Both the position numbers and the translations under genes were made by a program. From NCBI GenBank assembly GCA_934271465.1, contig CAKQRQ010000006.1, forward strand, positions 1 through 64,000: a stretch of 64,000 nucleotides of DNA. The letters are read 5' to 3'. Every line of letters begins with the position of its first letter. The first letter of the stretch is position 1. Origin of the DNA: an uncultured Alphaproteobacteria bacterium (GTDB lineage: Bacteria > Pseudomonadota > Alphaproteobacteria > RF32 > CAG-239). The notes beneath the pieces were generated by a model. That model was not told where the DNA came from. It saw nothing but the letters and a program-made list of their open reading frames with translations, and made no database searches. Positions 32,711 through 42,066 of the stretch are shown here, piece by piece.

Positions 32711-33673
32711 CTAGCGTTCAGCGCCGCTGCGTGCCGGAACATTCTGAATTCTTTGTCCTCTGGAAGTTTTAGAGGCATTTTCGCCGACTCCTCGCAATTC
32801 AGAAACAACTCTTTTGCCCGAATGAACACCTCTGCCAATCATTCGTGACAGCAAATCCGGATTTTTCTCTCTGTTCGTAATACCCAATCTATCTTCAATC
32901 TTTTTGTTGGCTTCATTAATTCGCTCTTGAGTTCGCTCGCTCAAAACGCCCATTGCCTCCAAATTATCATGGATTCGCAAAGCCAGACGATCCCTAAGCT
33001 CTCTAAACTTGCCTTGTACAATAAGATTACCAGCCTTAACTAAATCCTTAGGAACACGAACAACCTCGTTCAAAACATCTTTTCCGTCAGCCTTCATCTG
33101 ATTAAAAGTCTGCTTAAGGTCTTCTTTTAATGATCCCCTCGCCAAAGACTTTACCCCACCGCGGCCCTCAAACTTATCTACTAATCCTCTGGGCGTATCA
33201 TTAACCTGCTCTTTACGATCAAACTTTTGAAGATAATCCGTCCAAAACTTTTTATCTTCTTCACTCAAGTTCTTAACCATCTCCGGAGGATTAGTTTTTA
33301 TCTCTCCTTTAGAGGAAATACTGATACTCTTAAGCCCCGGATTCTTAGAAACAAACTCTCCCATAACCTCTTTAGAATCTCTTGCCTTAGATTTTTGTTC
33401 TGAAGAAGATTTCAAATTTTCAGAAGCCTCTTTGTTTTCTTTATTCTCCGAACCTTTAGCTTCTTCTGGTTTAGCCTCGCTGTTTCTTTTAGCCTCACGC
33501 TCGCTTACAGCATTCAAAACAAAACTCGGCGGTTCGGCCGACACCGTATTTCCGTTTGTATCCACACCTTTATAAGAAACCTGACCGCTTGCATCCCAAG
33601 ACATCGTCCAAACGACGCCCGTTCCGCTGTCTTGCATTGTAAAAGAATCAATATGTTGTGAAGTATCAGTCAT
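32711..33673 (-). CDS. Unknown 320-aa protein with RIHDNL motif
   Basis: Not recognised. The N-terminal ~55 residues form a beta-type segment (VVWTMSWDASGQVSYKG). Residues 56-105 are a low-complexity Glu/Lys/Ser stretch, probably disordered. The rest is basic and helical, with LVKAGNLIVQGKFRELRDRL followed by ALRIHDNLEAMG (residues 212-242). The same motif recurs in the next gene upstream (33738-34232). GGAGATCT lies upstream of the ATG. No signal peptide or membrane segment, so a cytosolic or secreted-by-other-route protein. Confidence 0.7.
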   Translation of the reverse strand: MTDTSQHIDSFTMQDSGTGVVWTMSWDASGQVSYKGVDTNGNTVSAEPPSFVLNAVSEREAKRNSEAKPEEAKGSENKENKEASENLKSSSEQKSKARDSKEVMGEFVSKNPGLKSISISSKGEIKTNPPEMVKNLSEEDKKFWTDYLQKFDRKEQVNDTPRGLVDKFEGRGGVKSLARGSLKEDLKQTFNQMKADGKDVLNEVVRVPKDLVKAGNLIVQGKFRELRDRLALRIHDNLEAMGVLSERTQERINEANKKIEDRLGITNREKNPDLLSRMIGRGVHSGKRVVSELRGVGENASKTSRGQRIQNVPARSGAER

Positions 33674-33737
33674 GGGAGATCTCCTTTCTCTGTTCCTTTT
33701 TGTCTATTATGACAAAAAACCTTCTGTTTGTCAACCC

Positions 33738-34232
33738 TTACCGTCCGCCGCGGTCTTTAGTCAACTTAACAGTTTTTGTCTTGGGCTTATCTTCCATCAT
33801 TGTTCCGGCAATAGCCCGCCAAACACTGGTCAAAAAGCGCTTATTAATCATAATCATTCCTTGCAGATTATCATGGATTCGCTGTGCCGCGCGACCGTTA
33901 ACATCCCTCGCAACACCTTTAACCAACAAGGCATATCCTTTAATAACATTATCTTTCAAGCGAACGCCTGCCTGCTGCATAGCCTCATTCTGAAGACGGC
34001 GGTGTTTGTCGACAATTTCAGCCTCATCTCTGATCTCGCCGAAAATTTCTTCCAGAGCTTTCTTTTCTTCTTTTGTCAGCAAAACCCCTTTCGGCAATGT
34101 CAATGTATTAGACGCCGCATCCCAAACAAATGTTCTGGCTTTTTTCAACAACCATCCGCGCATACCGCCGGCTTCTTCAACTTTCGGCTCCGCCAAATTT
34201 TTCTTAGTTTTCTTATCTTCCACGGTTGCCAT
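33738..34232 (-). CDS. Unknown 164-aa protein with RIHDNL motif
   Basis: 164 aa from the ATG at 34232, which has CGGAGA upstream (the frame is open nine codons further). Contains FVWDAASNTLTLPKG, a charged helical stretch, then KGYALLVKGVARDVNGRAAQ and RIHDNLQGMIMI (residues 118-127), closely matching the 320-aa neighbour. Both also share a V-W-x-x-(S)WDA-type segment near the N-terminus. Probably paralogues from a duplication; function unknown. The two are 64 bases apart and likely co-transcribed. Confidence 0.7.
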   Translation of the reverse strand: MATVEDKKTKKNLAEPKVEEAGGMRGWLLKKARTFVWDAASNTLTLPKGVLLTKEEKKALEEIFGEIRDEAEIVDKHRRLQNEAMQQAGVRLKDNVIKGYALLVKGVARDVNGRAAQRIHDNLQGMIMINKRFLTSVWRAIAGTMMEDKPKTKTVKLTKDRGGR

Positions 34233-34376
34233 TTTATTTCTCCGTTTCTGGCTTTTCAAAATTTTTGTCCATTATTTCAAGGCTTTTATTTTTTGTCAAC
34301 CCTAAAAGACCTTTATTTCAGGCAAAATAATCAACAAAACAGCACTTTTGTTGTTTCTTTATCAAAAACTATACTG

Positions 34377-34382
34377 TATAAT
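34377..34382 (+). promoter_or_regulatory. Possible -10 box for murJ cluster
   Basis: A perfect TATAAT 44 bases before the murJ ATG, with no convincing -35 box at 16 to 18 bases. It is the only promoter-like element seen for the seven-gene plus-strand cluster. Confidence 0.35.
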
Positions 34383-34425
34383 CCCTTAACATCGTGTTAA
34401 TATGATATTTATTTGACGGAATAAA

Positions 34426-36009
34426 ATGAATTTATTTAAATCTATCGCCACTTTCGGCGGATTCACACTCCTATCGCGCATTACCGGATTCTTCAGAGAT
34501 ATGGTTTTGGCCAACTTTTTAGGAGCCGGCCTTGTCGCGGATGCTTTTTTTGTAGCATTCAAGCTCCCAAACCTGTTTCGTTCGCTTTTTGCCGAAGGAG
34601 CTTTTACAACCGCTTTTGTGCCGATGTTGTCTCAAAAACTCGTCTCCAAAGATAAAAAACAGGCAGTTCTCTTTGCTGCCCGCGCTATTTCCGTTTTGGC
34701 CTTTTTTCTGACCCTTTTTGTCGTCCTTGTCGAATTTTTAATGCCGTGGGTCGTCTCGGTCTTAGCCCCCGGATTCGCAAACGATGCCGGAAAAATAGAA
34801 CTAGCCGTTGAGCTGTCCCGCATTACCTTTCCTTTTTTGCTGTTCATCTCAATTGTATCATTCCAATCGGGGATTTTAAACTCCCTTAACAAATTTGCCG
34901 CTCCGGCCGCCGCCCCCGTTATTCTTAATCTGATGATGATTTTATCCGTCTTCATTTTTGTTCCCTTTGGCAAAACCGCTGCCCACGGCATCGCCGCCGG
35001 TATTACTGTCGCAGGATTCATCGAGATTTTGTGGCTGGCTTTCTTCTTAAAAAGACAAGACGTTATTATCCGCCCGCAATACAATATCCCGACGCTTGTT
35101 AAAGACCCCGAAATCAAAACCCTGTTCAAAAGAATCGCCCCTGGTGTTTTAGGCGCAGGTATTTATCAAATTAACATGGTTGTCGATACCATTTTGGTAT
35201 CTCTCGTCGGCACTGGCGCAATCTCATGGCTGTATTATGCCAACAGGCTTCAACAACTGCCCTTGGGCGTTGTCGGCGCCGCAATCAGTGTTACGGTTTT
35301 GCCGATTCTCTCCCGTCATATCAAGGAAAACGATGTCAAGCAAGCCCGCGCCGTCCAATCCAAAGCCTTTGAATATGGAGCGCTTTTATCGATTCCGGCT
35401 GCCTTTGCTTTGATTGTGCTGGCCGAACCGATTATCAATATTTTATTCCAGCACGGAAAATTCGGGCTTGAGCAAACCATAATGACTTCAAAAGCGGTTA
35501 TTGCTTATGCCATAGGCCTTCCGGCTTATGTCCTTGTCAAATCCTTAGCGCCGAATTTCTTTGCCCGCGGCGATACTAAAACCCCCGTCAAATATAGCAT
35601 CATCGTCTTGCTGACCAATTTGGTTTGCGCCGTCATTCTGATGAACCCTTTTGGGCATGTCGGTATTGCTGCCGCAACAACCATTGCCGCTTTTGTTTCT
35701 CTTTACCAATATTACAAAGGTCTCAAAAAACGCGGCTACTGGCGTTGTCCCAGAGAGCTTTGGCTTAAGACTGTAAAGATTATCTGCTGCTCGGCCGTTA
35801 TGGCCTTGGTTTTAGAGTTTTGTCAATTCGGCCTCAACAGCTCACTTGGCAATTGGCTTCACCTGACAATCCTGCCAAAACTTCTTTTATTTTCGGGCAT
35901 TTGCTTTTTAGGCTTTATCTCTTTCATTTTTTGTGCTAAGATTTGTCATCTGCTGAATATCGGAGAGATAATCTCCGCGCTGGTTCAAAAAAGGAAAAAG
36001 GCATCATGA
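34426..36009 (+). CDS. murJ: Lipid II flippase MurJ
   Basis: Flips lipid II across the inner membrane for peptidoglycan synthesis. 527 aa with 14 hydrophobic segments. SRITGFFRDMVLANFLGAGL, ADAFFVAFKLPNLFRSLFAE, GAFTTAFVPMLSQ and FFARGDTKTPVKYSI are classic MurJ/MviN signatures, including the conserved Arg residues of the cavity. Its TGA overlaps the next ATG (ATGA). Confidence 0.96.
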   Translation: MNLFKSIATFGGFTLLSRITGFFRDMVLANFLGAGLVADAFFVAFKLPNLFRSLFAEGAFTTAFVPMLSQKLVSKDKKQAVLFAARAISVLAFFLTLFVVLVEFLMPWVVSVLAPGFANDAGKIELAVELSRITFPFLLFISIVSFQSGILNSLNKFAAPAAAPVILNLMMILSVFIFVPFGKTAAHGIAAGITVAGFIEILWLAFFLKRQDVIIRPQYNIPTLVKDPEIKTLFKRIAPGVLGAGIYQINMVVDTILVSLVGTGAISWLYYANRLQQLPLGVVGAAISVTVLPILSRHIKENDVKQARAVQSKAFEYGALLSIPAAFALIVLAEPIINILFQHGKFGLEQTIMTSKAVIAYAIGLPAYVLVKSLAPNFFARGDTKTPVKYSIIVLLTNLVCAVILMNPFGHVGIAAATTIAAFVSLYQYYKGLKKRGYWRCPRELWLKTVKIICCSAVMALVLEFCQFGLNSSLGNWLHLTILPKLLLFSGICFLGFISFIFCAKICHLLNIGEIISALVQKRKKAS

Positions 36010-37028
36010 TAGAATTTTTTGGAAACCTGAAACAAATAGCGTCTTCTTTCTTGCAGAAACTTCAAACTCTCCTGCAAAAAATCCGCGCATCGGTTCAAAA
36101 CATAAAAAAGCCTGCCTCTTTTTGGAAGCCTCTCATTATCGGCGGCGCCGCCGTTATTTGCCTTTATTATCCGTTGGGAGGCCTGATGATTGATAATATA
36201 GACACATCTTCAACCTATCGCTCCCAAAACCAAAACGGCAAACTGGCTTCTGCAGATATGGCCGCCTATCTGATTAACCGCGAAGTCCACCATAAGATTT
36301 GGACTCCGAACCTGCCCTTTTTATTTCCCTCTTATTTCTTGGACAACATGCCCAATTTCCAATTGGGACTAATGTCTGCCGTCAGCAAAACCATTTCGGC
36401 AATTTCTCGTGCACAGATAACCACCGTTTCGCAATCGGCTGTTGATAATCTCAAAGAAAGTGCCGAACTGTTGCAATACCCCGGAAATGTCTGGCTGTTT
36501 TCGCCTCAAAACAACCTGATACCGGCACCGTCTTCCGCCACACAATACAAAAAGGGCCGAAAAAAACTTAATATATTTAACGAAGCCGTTGCCGAAGGAA
36601 AAGTTGTCTTTGAACGTTCGCCCCAAAACCTTTCCCTCATCTTAAAGACGATTCGAAAAGATATCCGTTCTCTCATTCTGAAAACGGAAAATCATATTTT
36701 TGAAAACAACACTTCTTTCTTTGATTTTAAAGCTGATGACACCTTTTATTTTGCCCAAGGAAAATTATATGCCTACTCACAGCTGCTGAGAGGATTAGGC
36801 CTTGATTTCAAAACGGTATTAATTAAATACGACATTTACCCGCAATGGACAACAGCTCTCAAATTGCTTAAAGATGCTTCCGATCTCAACCCGACCATTG
36901 TTCATAACGGGAAGTTGAACTCATCCTTTGCACCCAACCACCTGACAACCATCAACTACTTTGCTTCCAGAACATTGAATCGTCTGGACAATATGATTAA
37001 CAAACTCGATAAAAACACGGAAAAATAA
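36006..37028 (+). CDS. DUF2333 family inner-membrane protein
   Basis: 340 aa from the ATG at 36006, which overlaps the murJ stop. One membrane segment (about residues 42-60, PLIIGGAAVICLYYPLGGLM) follows a short cytoplasmic N-terminus, and the rest is periplasmic. NREVHHKIWTPNLPFLFPSY and FLDNMPNFQLGLMSAVSKTI match the DUF2333 family as I know it. Function undetermined. Position behind murJ and ahead of a Bax-type hydrolase hints at an envelope role. Confidence 0.8.
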   Translation: MIEFFGNLKQIASSFLQKLQTLLQKIRASVQNIKKPASFWKPLIIGGAAVICLYYPLGGLMIDNIDTSSTYRSQNQNGKLASADMAAYLINREVHHKIWTPNLPFLFPSYFLDNMPNFQLGLMSAVSKTISAISRAQITTVSQSAVDNLKESAELLQYPGNVWLFSPQNNLIPAPSSATQYKKGRKKLNIFNEAVAEGKVVFERSPQNLSLILKTIRKDIRSLILKTENHIFENNTSFFDFKADDTFYFAQGKLYAYSQLLRGLGLDFKTVLIKYDIYPQWTTALKLLKDASDLNPTIVHNGKLNSSFAPNHLTTINYFASRTLNRLDNMINKLDKNTEK

Positions 37029-37571
37029 ATGGTTATAGAAATTCAAGAAACACCTGATGCCAATGTTGTCAACTTCTTTCCCTCAGACCCGTTGCTGCAA
37101 GAAGGCAAAGCCGAATTTGTCGATACAAAATCAATCCGAAAATCACCTCTGGCCGAACAGATTTTTGACTTAGGCGGAATTGTATCCTTGTTTATTACTG
37201 CAGAAATGGTATCCGTCACAAAACAGCCCGATGCCTCTTGGGACAAACTCAAACCCCTTATTATGGCCGAGATAATGGATTTCTTGGCAACCGGTGAAGA
37301 AAGCACCCCCGCAGCTCCGGCCGATGACGCGAGTTTAGTCGGACAAATCACATCTCTTTTAAATGCGCGCATTCGTCCGGCTGTCAAAAAAGACGGCGGC
37401 GACATTAAATTTCTCAAATTTGAAGACGGCATCGTTTGGGTCGAAATGCAAGGTTCCTGCAAAGGCTGCCCTTACGCCATGCGCACGCTCAAAGACGGGG
37501 TCGAACGTATTCTAAAAACCTATATTCCCGAGGTTAAAGAGGTCAAAAACAGTGAAGAAAGTTCTTCTTAA
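37029..37571 (+). CDS. Nfu-type iron-sulfur cluster carrier
   Basis: 180 aa. The N-terminal Nfu domain includes NVVNFFPSDPLL and KSPLAEQIFDLGGIVSLFIT. The C-terminal NifU-like domain has RPAVKKDGGDIKFLKFEDGI and the cluster-binding CKGC in MQGSCKGCPYAMRTL. It transfers Fe-S clusters to apo-enzymes. The start directly abuts the DUF2333 stop, and its 3' end overlaps the next gene by 20 bases. Confidence 0.95.
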   Translation: MVIEIQETPDANVVNFFPSDPLLQEGKAEFVDTKSIRKSPLAEQIFDLGGIVSLFITAEMVSVTKQPDASWDKLKPLIMAEIMDFLATGEESTPAAPADDASLVGQITSLLNARIRPAVKKDGGDIKFLKFEDGIVWVEMQGSCKGCPYAMRTLKDGVERILKTYIPEVKEVKNSEESSS

Positions 37572-38493
37572 AATATTTTTCTTAACCGGCTTTGCCTTAA
37601 CCTTTTTACCGGCACAATCATCGGCAAAAGAGCTGTGGCTTAAGGATATTCCCGTCAAAAAACTTCAAGAACTCTATAAAGAATGCGCCTATGACGGAAT
37701 GAAAGGATATTTAATGCTTCCGTCGCGTCAATATCCGGCAATTTTTCTCAAAAACTTTCCCAAAGACTACACATCCATAACAGATGAACAGGAACGCAAT
37801 GCGCTGTTTATCAAAATTTTAGCCCCCCTTGCCCTTAAATTTAACAAAGATATTTTAGCCGACAGACAAAAAATAGAAAACCTGCACAAAGAATTTTCAG
37901 AAAAAGGCTCTTTATCAGCCAAAGAGACCGCATTCATTGAAAAAATAGCAGAAAAATACGATTTATTCTCTCGTCTTAAGGACAAAGAGCGAATATCCTA
38001 CCTTTTAGATGAACTCCTTAACAGAGTCGACGCCATACCGCCATCCGTTATGATTACAGCCGCCGCCATAGAAACAAATTGGGGAACATCTCGAATTGTC
38101 AAAGAAGGGAATGCCCTCTACAAAGAAATTGTTTGGCACACAACCGAAGGCCTCGAGCCTATCGGGGAAACCGAAGACAAAACTTATCGCATCAAAATAT
38201 TTAAGGACATTTACGCTTCTTTGCAGAGTTTTGCACTAAAACTTAACTCTCAACCGGCCTTCGATTCTTTTCGAAACGTGCGGCGTTTGTTAAGAGAAAG
38301 GAGTCCGCATCCGTCAGGGCTGATTTTAGGACCTTACCTTTACGGAAATTCTCAGCTCAAAAATTATGCAGGAATGTTTGATTACACTCTTGCGTATTAT
38401 GAACTACTTGAGATTGACAAATCTTCTCTGGCTGATAATATGGTTTCAGCGAAGATACAAAAAGATTTCCAAAACTATGTAACAAAAATGTAA
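37552..38493 (+). CDS. Bax-family glucosaminidase-like protein
   Basis: 313 aa from a GTG with GAGG nine bases upstream. Sec signal peptide KKVLLKIFFLTGFALTFLPAQSSAK. The glucosaminidase domain shows DAIPPSVMITAAAIETNWGT with the catalytic Glu, then NALYKEIVWHTTEG and a GPYLYGNSQLKNYAGMFDY C-terminus, matching E. coli Bax-type proteins. Probably a periplasmic beta-N-acetylglucosaminidase acting on peptidoglycan. Confidence 0.88.
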   Translation: MKKVLLKIFFLTGFALTFLPAQSSAKELWLKDIPVKKLQELYKECAYDGMKGYLMLPSRQYPAIFLKNFPKDYTSITDEQERNALFIKILAPLALKFNKDILADRQKIENLHKEFSEKGSLSAKETAFIEKIAEKYDLFSRLKDKERISYLLDELLNRVDAIPPSVMITAAAIETNWGTSRIVKEGNALYKEIVWHTTEGLEPIGETEDKTYRIKIFKDIYASLQSFALKLNSQPAFDSFRNVRRLLRERSPHPSGLILGPYLYGNSQLKNYAGMFDYTLAYYELLEIDKSSLADNMVSAKIQKDFQNYVTKM

Positions 38494-38563
38494 TTGGAAA
38501 TTAAAAATATTTTGGTTTATTCTAAAGAAGAGAGGGTATAAAAAGACTCTTAAAGGACAGATA

Positions 38564-39670
38564 ATGAACACAGGCAGCTTAAATAGGCAGGATGTCGCCG
38601 CTTTGGCCAATCACGCAACTGTTGAGACAAAATCGACAATTGCCCGAAAAGTGAGCGCCTGTTACGATACCGGACAAATCTCTCAAAAAGCCGCAAAACT
38701 TGCAGAAGATATTTTTCGAATTATGGTTCGCGATACCGAAATAAAAGTTCGCGAAGTCCTTTCTGACAGCCTGAAACATTGCAAAGACCTGCCCAAAGAC
38801 GTTGTCAATTCCATTTTAAATGACAAAGACAGCATAGCTGTTCCCTTTTTGCAATATTATGCCTCCCTGACAAAGGAAGACCTTGTCCGTATCTTAAATA
38901 TCTCAAACTTGCCGCGGCAAAAAGCCGTTGCCAAACGTCATGGCTTACCGGCAGAAATATCAGATTACATTACCGACCGTTGCGAAACAGAAGTTGTTGG
39001 AGAGCTTTTATCAAATAATACGGCCGATATTTACGAAAAAACCTATCTCAAAATTACGGATAAATATGCTTCTAACGAAGATATAAAAAAACGTTTGGTT
39101 TATCGCTCTGTCCTGCCGACATCCGTCATTGAAAAAATTGTCGATAAGCTCTCTTATAAACTGAAAACATATCTGATGCTTCATCATAATCTATCCGATG
39201 ATTTAGCCTCAAATCTTGTTGAAGACGTCAAAGAAAAAATGACCTTAAGCATTTCCGAAGAATATTCATCTGATGCCCAAATTGAAGAACTTGTCCATCA
39301 GTTGTATAAAGCAAACCGCCTTACCCCCGGACTTGTCATCAGAGCCATCTGTCTTGGGGATTTAAAATTCTTTGAATATGCTATTGTCTATTTATCCGAA
39401 ACCCCGATTGCAGAAGTCCGCAAAATTTTATTTAATCCGCAAGCTGATTTTATGGTGCGCAACCTGCTCAGAAAAGCACTCATTCCCAAAGGAATTTTTC
39501 CGGCAATTTTCAATGCGCTCCAAATCATCAGAGAAATTCGCTTTGACTGTGGCCGATCCGATAAGAAGATTTTCGGACATAAAGTCGTTGAACGTATCTT
39601 AAGCTTTGCGCAAAGCACCGATGAGTTGAGCACAGATGACATAACCTATCTGCTTTCAAAAATAAACTGA
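38564..39670 (+). CDS. DUF2336 protein
   Basis: 368 aa, all-helical. The N-terminus (ALANHATVETKSTIARKVSA) and the repeated pattern IFRIMVRDTEIKVREVLSDS...LPKDVVNSILNDKDSIAVPF are typical of DUF2336, a HEAT-like family largely restricted to alphaproteobacteria. Function unknown. AAGGA precedes the ATG. Lies 23 bases before the HD-GYP gene, suggesting a joint signalling role. Confidence 0.85.
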   Translation: MNTGSLNRQDVAALANHATVETKSTIARKVSACYDTGQISQKAAKLAEDIFRIMVRDTEIKVREVLSDSLKHCKDLPKDVVNSILNDKDSIAVPFLQYYASLTKEDLVRILNISNLPRQKAVAKRHGLPAEISDYITDRCETEVVGELLSNNTADIYEKTYLKITDKYASNEDIKKRLVYRSVLPTSVIEKIVDKLSYKLKTYLMLHHNLSDDLASNLVEDVKEKMTLSISEEYSSDAQIEELVHQLYKANRLTPGLVIRAICLGDLKFFEYAIVYLSETPIAEVRKILFNPQADFMVRNLLRKALIPKGIFPAIFNALQIIREIRFDCGRSDKKIFGHKVVERILSFAQSTDELSTDDITYLLSKIN

Positions 39671-39693
39671 TTTGATTTAAGGACACCCTGCCT

Positions 39694-41361
39694 TTGGATA
39701 ACTCTGCTGATTTACTTTTGGATAACATTCTAACCTTATCGGAACAACTTTCCGATAAAGAGAATGACGATGACGTCATTGCCAAAGCCATGGAAACTGC
39801 CGCAGGCATTGCCGATGCAGACGGATGTTTTTTCTTTCATATTACACCGGCATCCTATATGAATTTGGTATACAGCCGCATAGAAAGTCTACGCCTGTCA
39901 AATGAAATTATGTTTCCCTCCGTTTTCCTTCCGGAGATTAAAGATAAGCCCGAAAAACGGCTGGCCGAAACATGCGCCCTGACCAAAGAAGTTATCAATT
40001 CGACAAATATCTTCAATGACCCCGGAATTAACGATGCCTTCCTGAAAAAATTTGATGACATCAATAATTACACAACTGTTTCAGCGCTTGTTTTTCCTCT
40101 TTTTGACTCGCAAAAAAACATCATCGGGGTTGCCATGTTTATCAACGCCCGAGATTCTAAAGGAAAAATCATAAGTTTCACTCAAGACAATCAAAAAAAG
40201 ATGATGGCCGTTTGCCAAATTCTGGCTGTCATTATGGAAAGGAAACACCTTTCCGAATCCTACACACAATTGCTTGAATCTTTTGTCGGAATTTTGGCGC
40301 GCGCTATTGATGCCAAATCGCCCTATACAGGGCTTCATTGTCAAAAAGTGCCCATTATTACCAGACTTTTAACCGCGGCTGCTGTCGCTGAAAAAGAAGG
40401 TCCCCTCAAAAACTTTGAAATGTCCGACAATGACTGGTATGCCCTCCACATTGCTTCTTGGCTGCATGACTGCGGGAAAATCATCACTCCCGAATATTTA
40501 GTTGACAAATCAGCCAAACTTGAAACAATATACAATCGTATCCATGAAATCAGAGACAGATTTGAAATTCTGAGAAGAGATGCCCATATAGAATATCTTC
40601 AAAAGCGTTTGAATAAAACAGACACAAAAGAAAAGCTTCAAGCCGAATTTGTTGAAGAAGTCAAAATTTTAACCGACGATTTTAAATTTATCGGGAAATG
40701 CAATGTTGGAGATACGCCTCTAACAAAAGAAGACTACGAACGTCTGGATACAATCTCGCATCGAAGCTTTACACGCTATTTCAGCCGAATGGTCGGACTG
40801 TCTTGGAGCGAACGCAAATTAATTAACACACCGGCTGCCTACACCAAACCGGAATTGGAATATCTTTTGCAAGACCGTCCGGAACAAATAGCAGCTCCTT
40901 ACAATCAAGGCGAGTTAACAAACCTGAAAGTTGCCCGAGGAACAATTAACAACGCCGAACGGAAAAAAATTAACGAACACATCATTACAACAATCAACAT
41001 TCTCAAAAGCCTGCCTTTTCCACCGGAATTAAAAAATATTGTTGAATATGCCGGAGCTCATCATGAACGCGTTGACGGAAAAGGCTACCCGAACGGCCTC
41101 AAAGGCAATCAGATGTCCATTCCCGCAAAAATTATGGCCATCGCCGATGTTTATGAAGCCTTGACAGCGAAAGACCGCCCCTATAAAGAGCCCAAAAAGC
41201 TCTCTGAAGTTCTCCGAATTATGCAGGAAATGAAAAACTCAGGCCATTTAGATCCTGACTTATATGATTTGTTTATCAAAAGCGGTGTCTATATGGAATA
41301 CGCAAAAGATTACATTGACAAATCTCAAATTGATGAAATAAATCCAGAGGAATTTTTATAA
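39694..41361 (+). CDS. GAF plus HD-GYP phosphodiesterase-like protein
   Basis: 555 aa starting at a TTG; no alternative start lies near. Residues ~10-185 form a GAF-type sensor (ADADGCFFFHITP...NVIGVAMFINARDSKG-like). The C-terminal HD-GYP domain has ASWLHDCGKIITPEYLVDKS and HHERVDGKGYPNGL, then IMAIADVYEALTAKDRPYKE. The HD and GYP halves are separated by an unusually long helical insert (about 130 residues). Expected activity: c-di-GMP hydrolysis. No DNA-binding or receiver domain. Confidence 0.9.
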   Translation: MDNSADLLLDNILTLSEQLSDKENDDDVIAKAMETAAGIADADGCFFFHITPASYMNLVYSRIESLRLSNEIMFPSVFLPEIKDKPEKRLAETCALTKEVINSTNIFNDPGINDAFLKKFDDINNYTTVSALVFPLFDSQKNIIGVAMFINARDSKGKIISFTQDNQKKMMAVCQILAVIMERKHLSESYTQLLESFVGILARAIDAKSPYTGLHCQKVPIITRLLTAAAVAEKEGPLKNFEMSDNDWYALHIASWLHDCGKIITPEYLVDKSAKLETIYNRIHEIRDRFEILRRDAHIEYLQKRLNKTDTKEKLQAEFVEEVKILTDDFKFIGKCNVGDTPLTKEDYERLDTISHRSFTRYFSRMVGLSWSERKLINTPAAYTKPELEYLLQDRPEQIAAPYNQGELTNLKVARGTINNAERKKINEHIITTINILKSLPFPPELKNIVEYAGAHHERVDGKGYPNGLKGNQMSIPAKIMAIADVYEALTAKDRPYKEPKKLSEVLRIMQEMKNSGHLDPDLYDLFIKSGVYMEYAKDYIDKSQIDEINPEEFL

Positions 41362-42066
41362 ATGCTTCAAGTCTATCCCGTTTTGTGCCGTGCCGATGTA
41401 ATGAACAATTATGCTTATGTTATTACTGATGGAACAACAACTGCCGTTATTGATCCCTCGGAAGCAGATCCAGTTATTGCTTTTTGTGACAAACAAAACC
41501 TGAGACCTCAATTTATTTTGAACACCCATCATCATTTTGATCACGTCGGAGGCAATTTGGAATTATCACAAAAATATCAGGCAAAGATAGCCTGCAACCA
41601 AGCTGATATGATTCGAATTACCGGCGCAACACTTGCCCTTAAAACTGAAGAAACAGCTTTTTTAGGCTCATTGAAAGCCGATATTATAGATGTTTCTGCT
41701 CATACAAAAGGGCATATCTTATACTATTTTAAAGACGACAAAATTCTCTTTACGGGAGACACCCTGTTTAATCTCTGCATCGGCGGCTTATTTGAAGGAT
41801 CTGCCGAAATGATGTTTAACGCCTTGAAAAAAATTAAAGCCCTCCCCGATGATGTCCTATTTTACCCCGGACATGAATACACCCTTGGCGGCGCCTCTTT
41901 TGCCTATCAATACAATAACGGAAACACAGATATCAAAACCTATCTAAAAAGAGCAAAAGCTCGTCTGGAAAAAGGACTCCCCGTTGCACCTGTCTCTCTG
42001 GGAGAAGAAAAACATTGCAATCCTTATCTTGAAGCTGAAACCTTAAAAGAGTTCATTAATTTATAA
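41362..42066 (+). CDS. gloB: Glyoxalase II (hydroxyacylglutathione hydrolase)
   Basis: 234 aa metallo-beta-lactamase-fold enzyme hydrolysing S-lactoylglutathione in methylglyoxal detoxification. Binuclear metal motif THHHFDHVGG; further ligands in HTKGHILYYF, LFTGDTLFNLCIGG and PGHEYTL. NYAYVITDGTTTAVIDPSEA is the usual N-terminal strand. Its ATG follows the HD-GYP stop without a gap. Its stop shares TTATAA with the convergent ftsK stop. Confidence 0.9.
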   Translation: MLQVYPVLCRADVMNNYAYVITDGTTTAVIDPSEADPVIAFCDKQNLRPQFILNTHHHFDHVGGNLELSQKYQAKIACNQADMIRITGATLALKTEETAFLGSLKADIIDVSAHTKGHILYYFKDDKILFTGDTLFNLCIGGLFEGSAEMMFNALKKIKALPDDVLFYPGHEYTLGGASFAYQYNNGNTDIKTYLKRAKARLEKGLPVAPVSLGEEKHCNPYLEAETLKEFINL

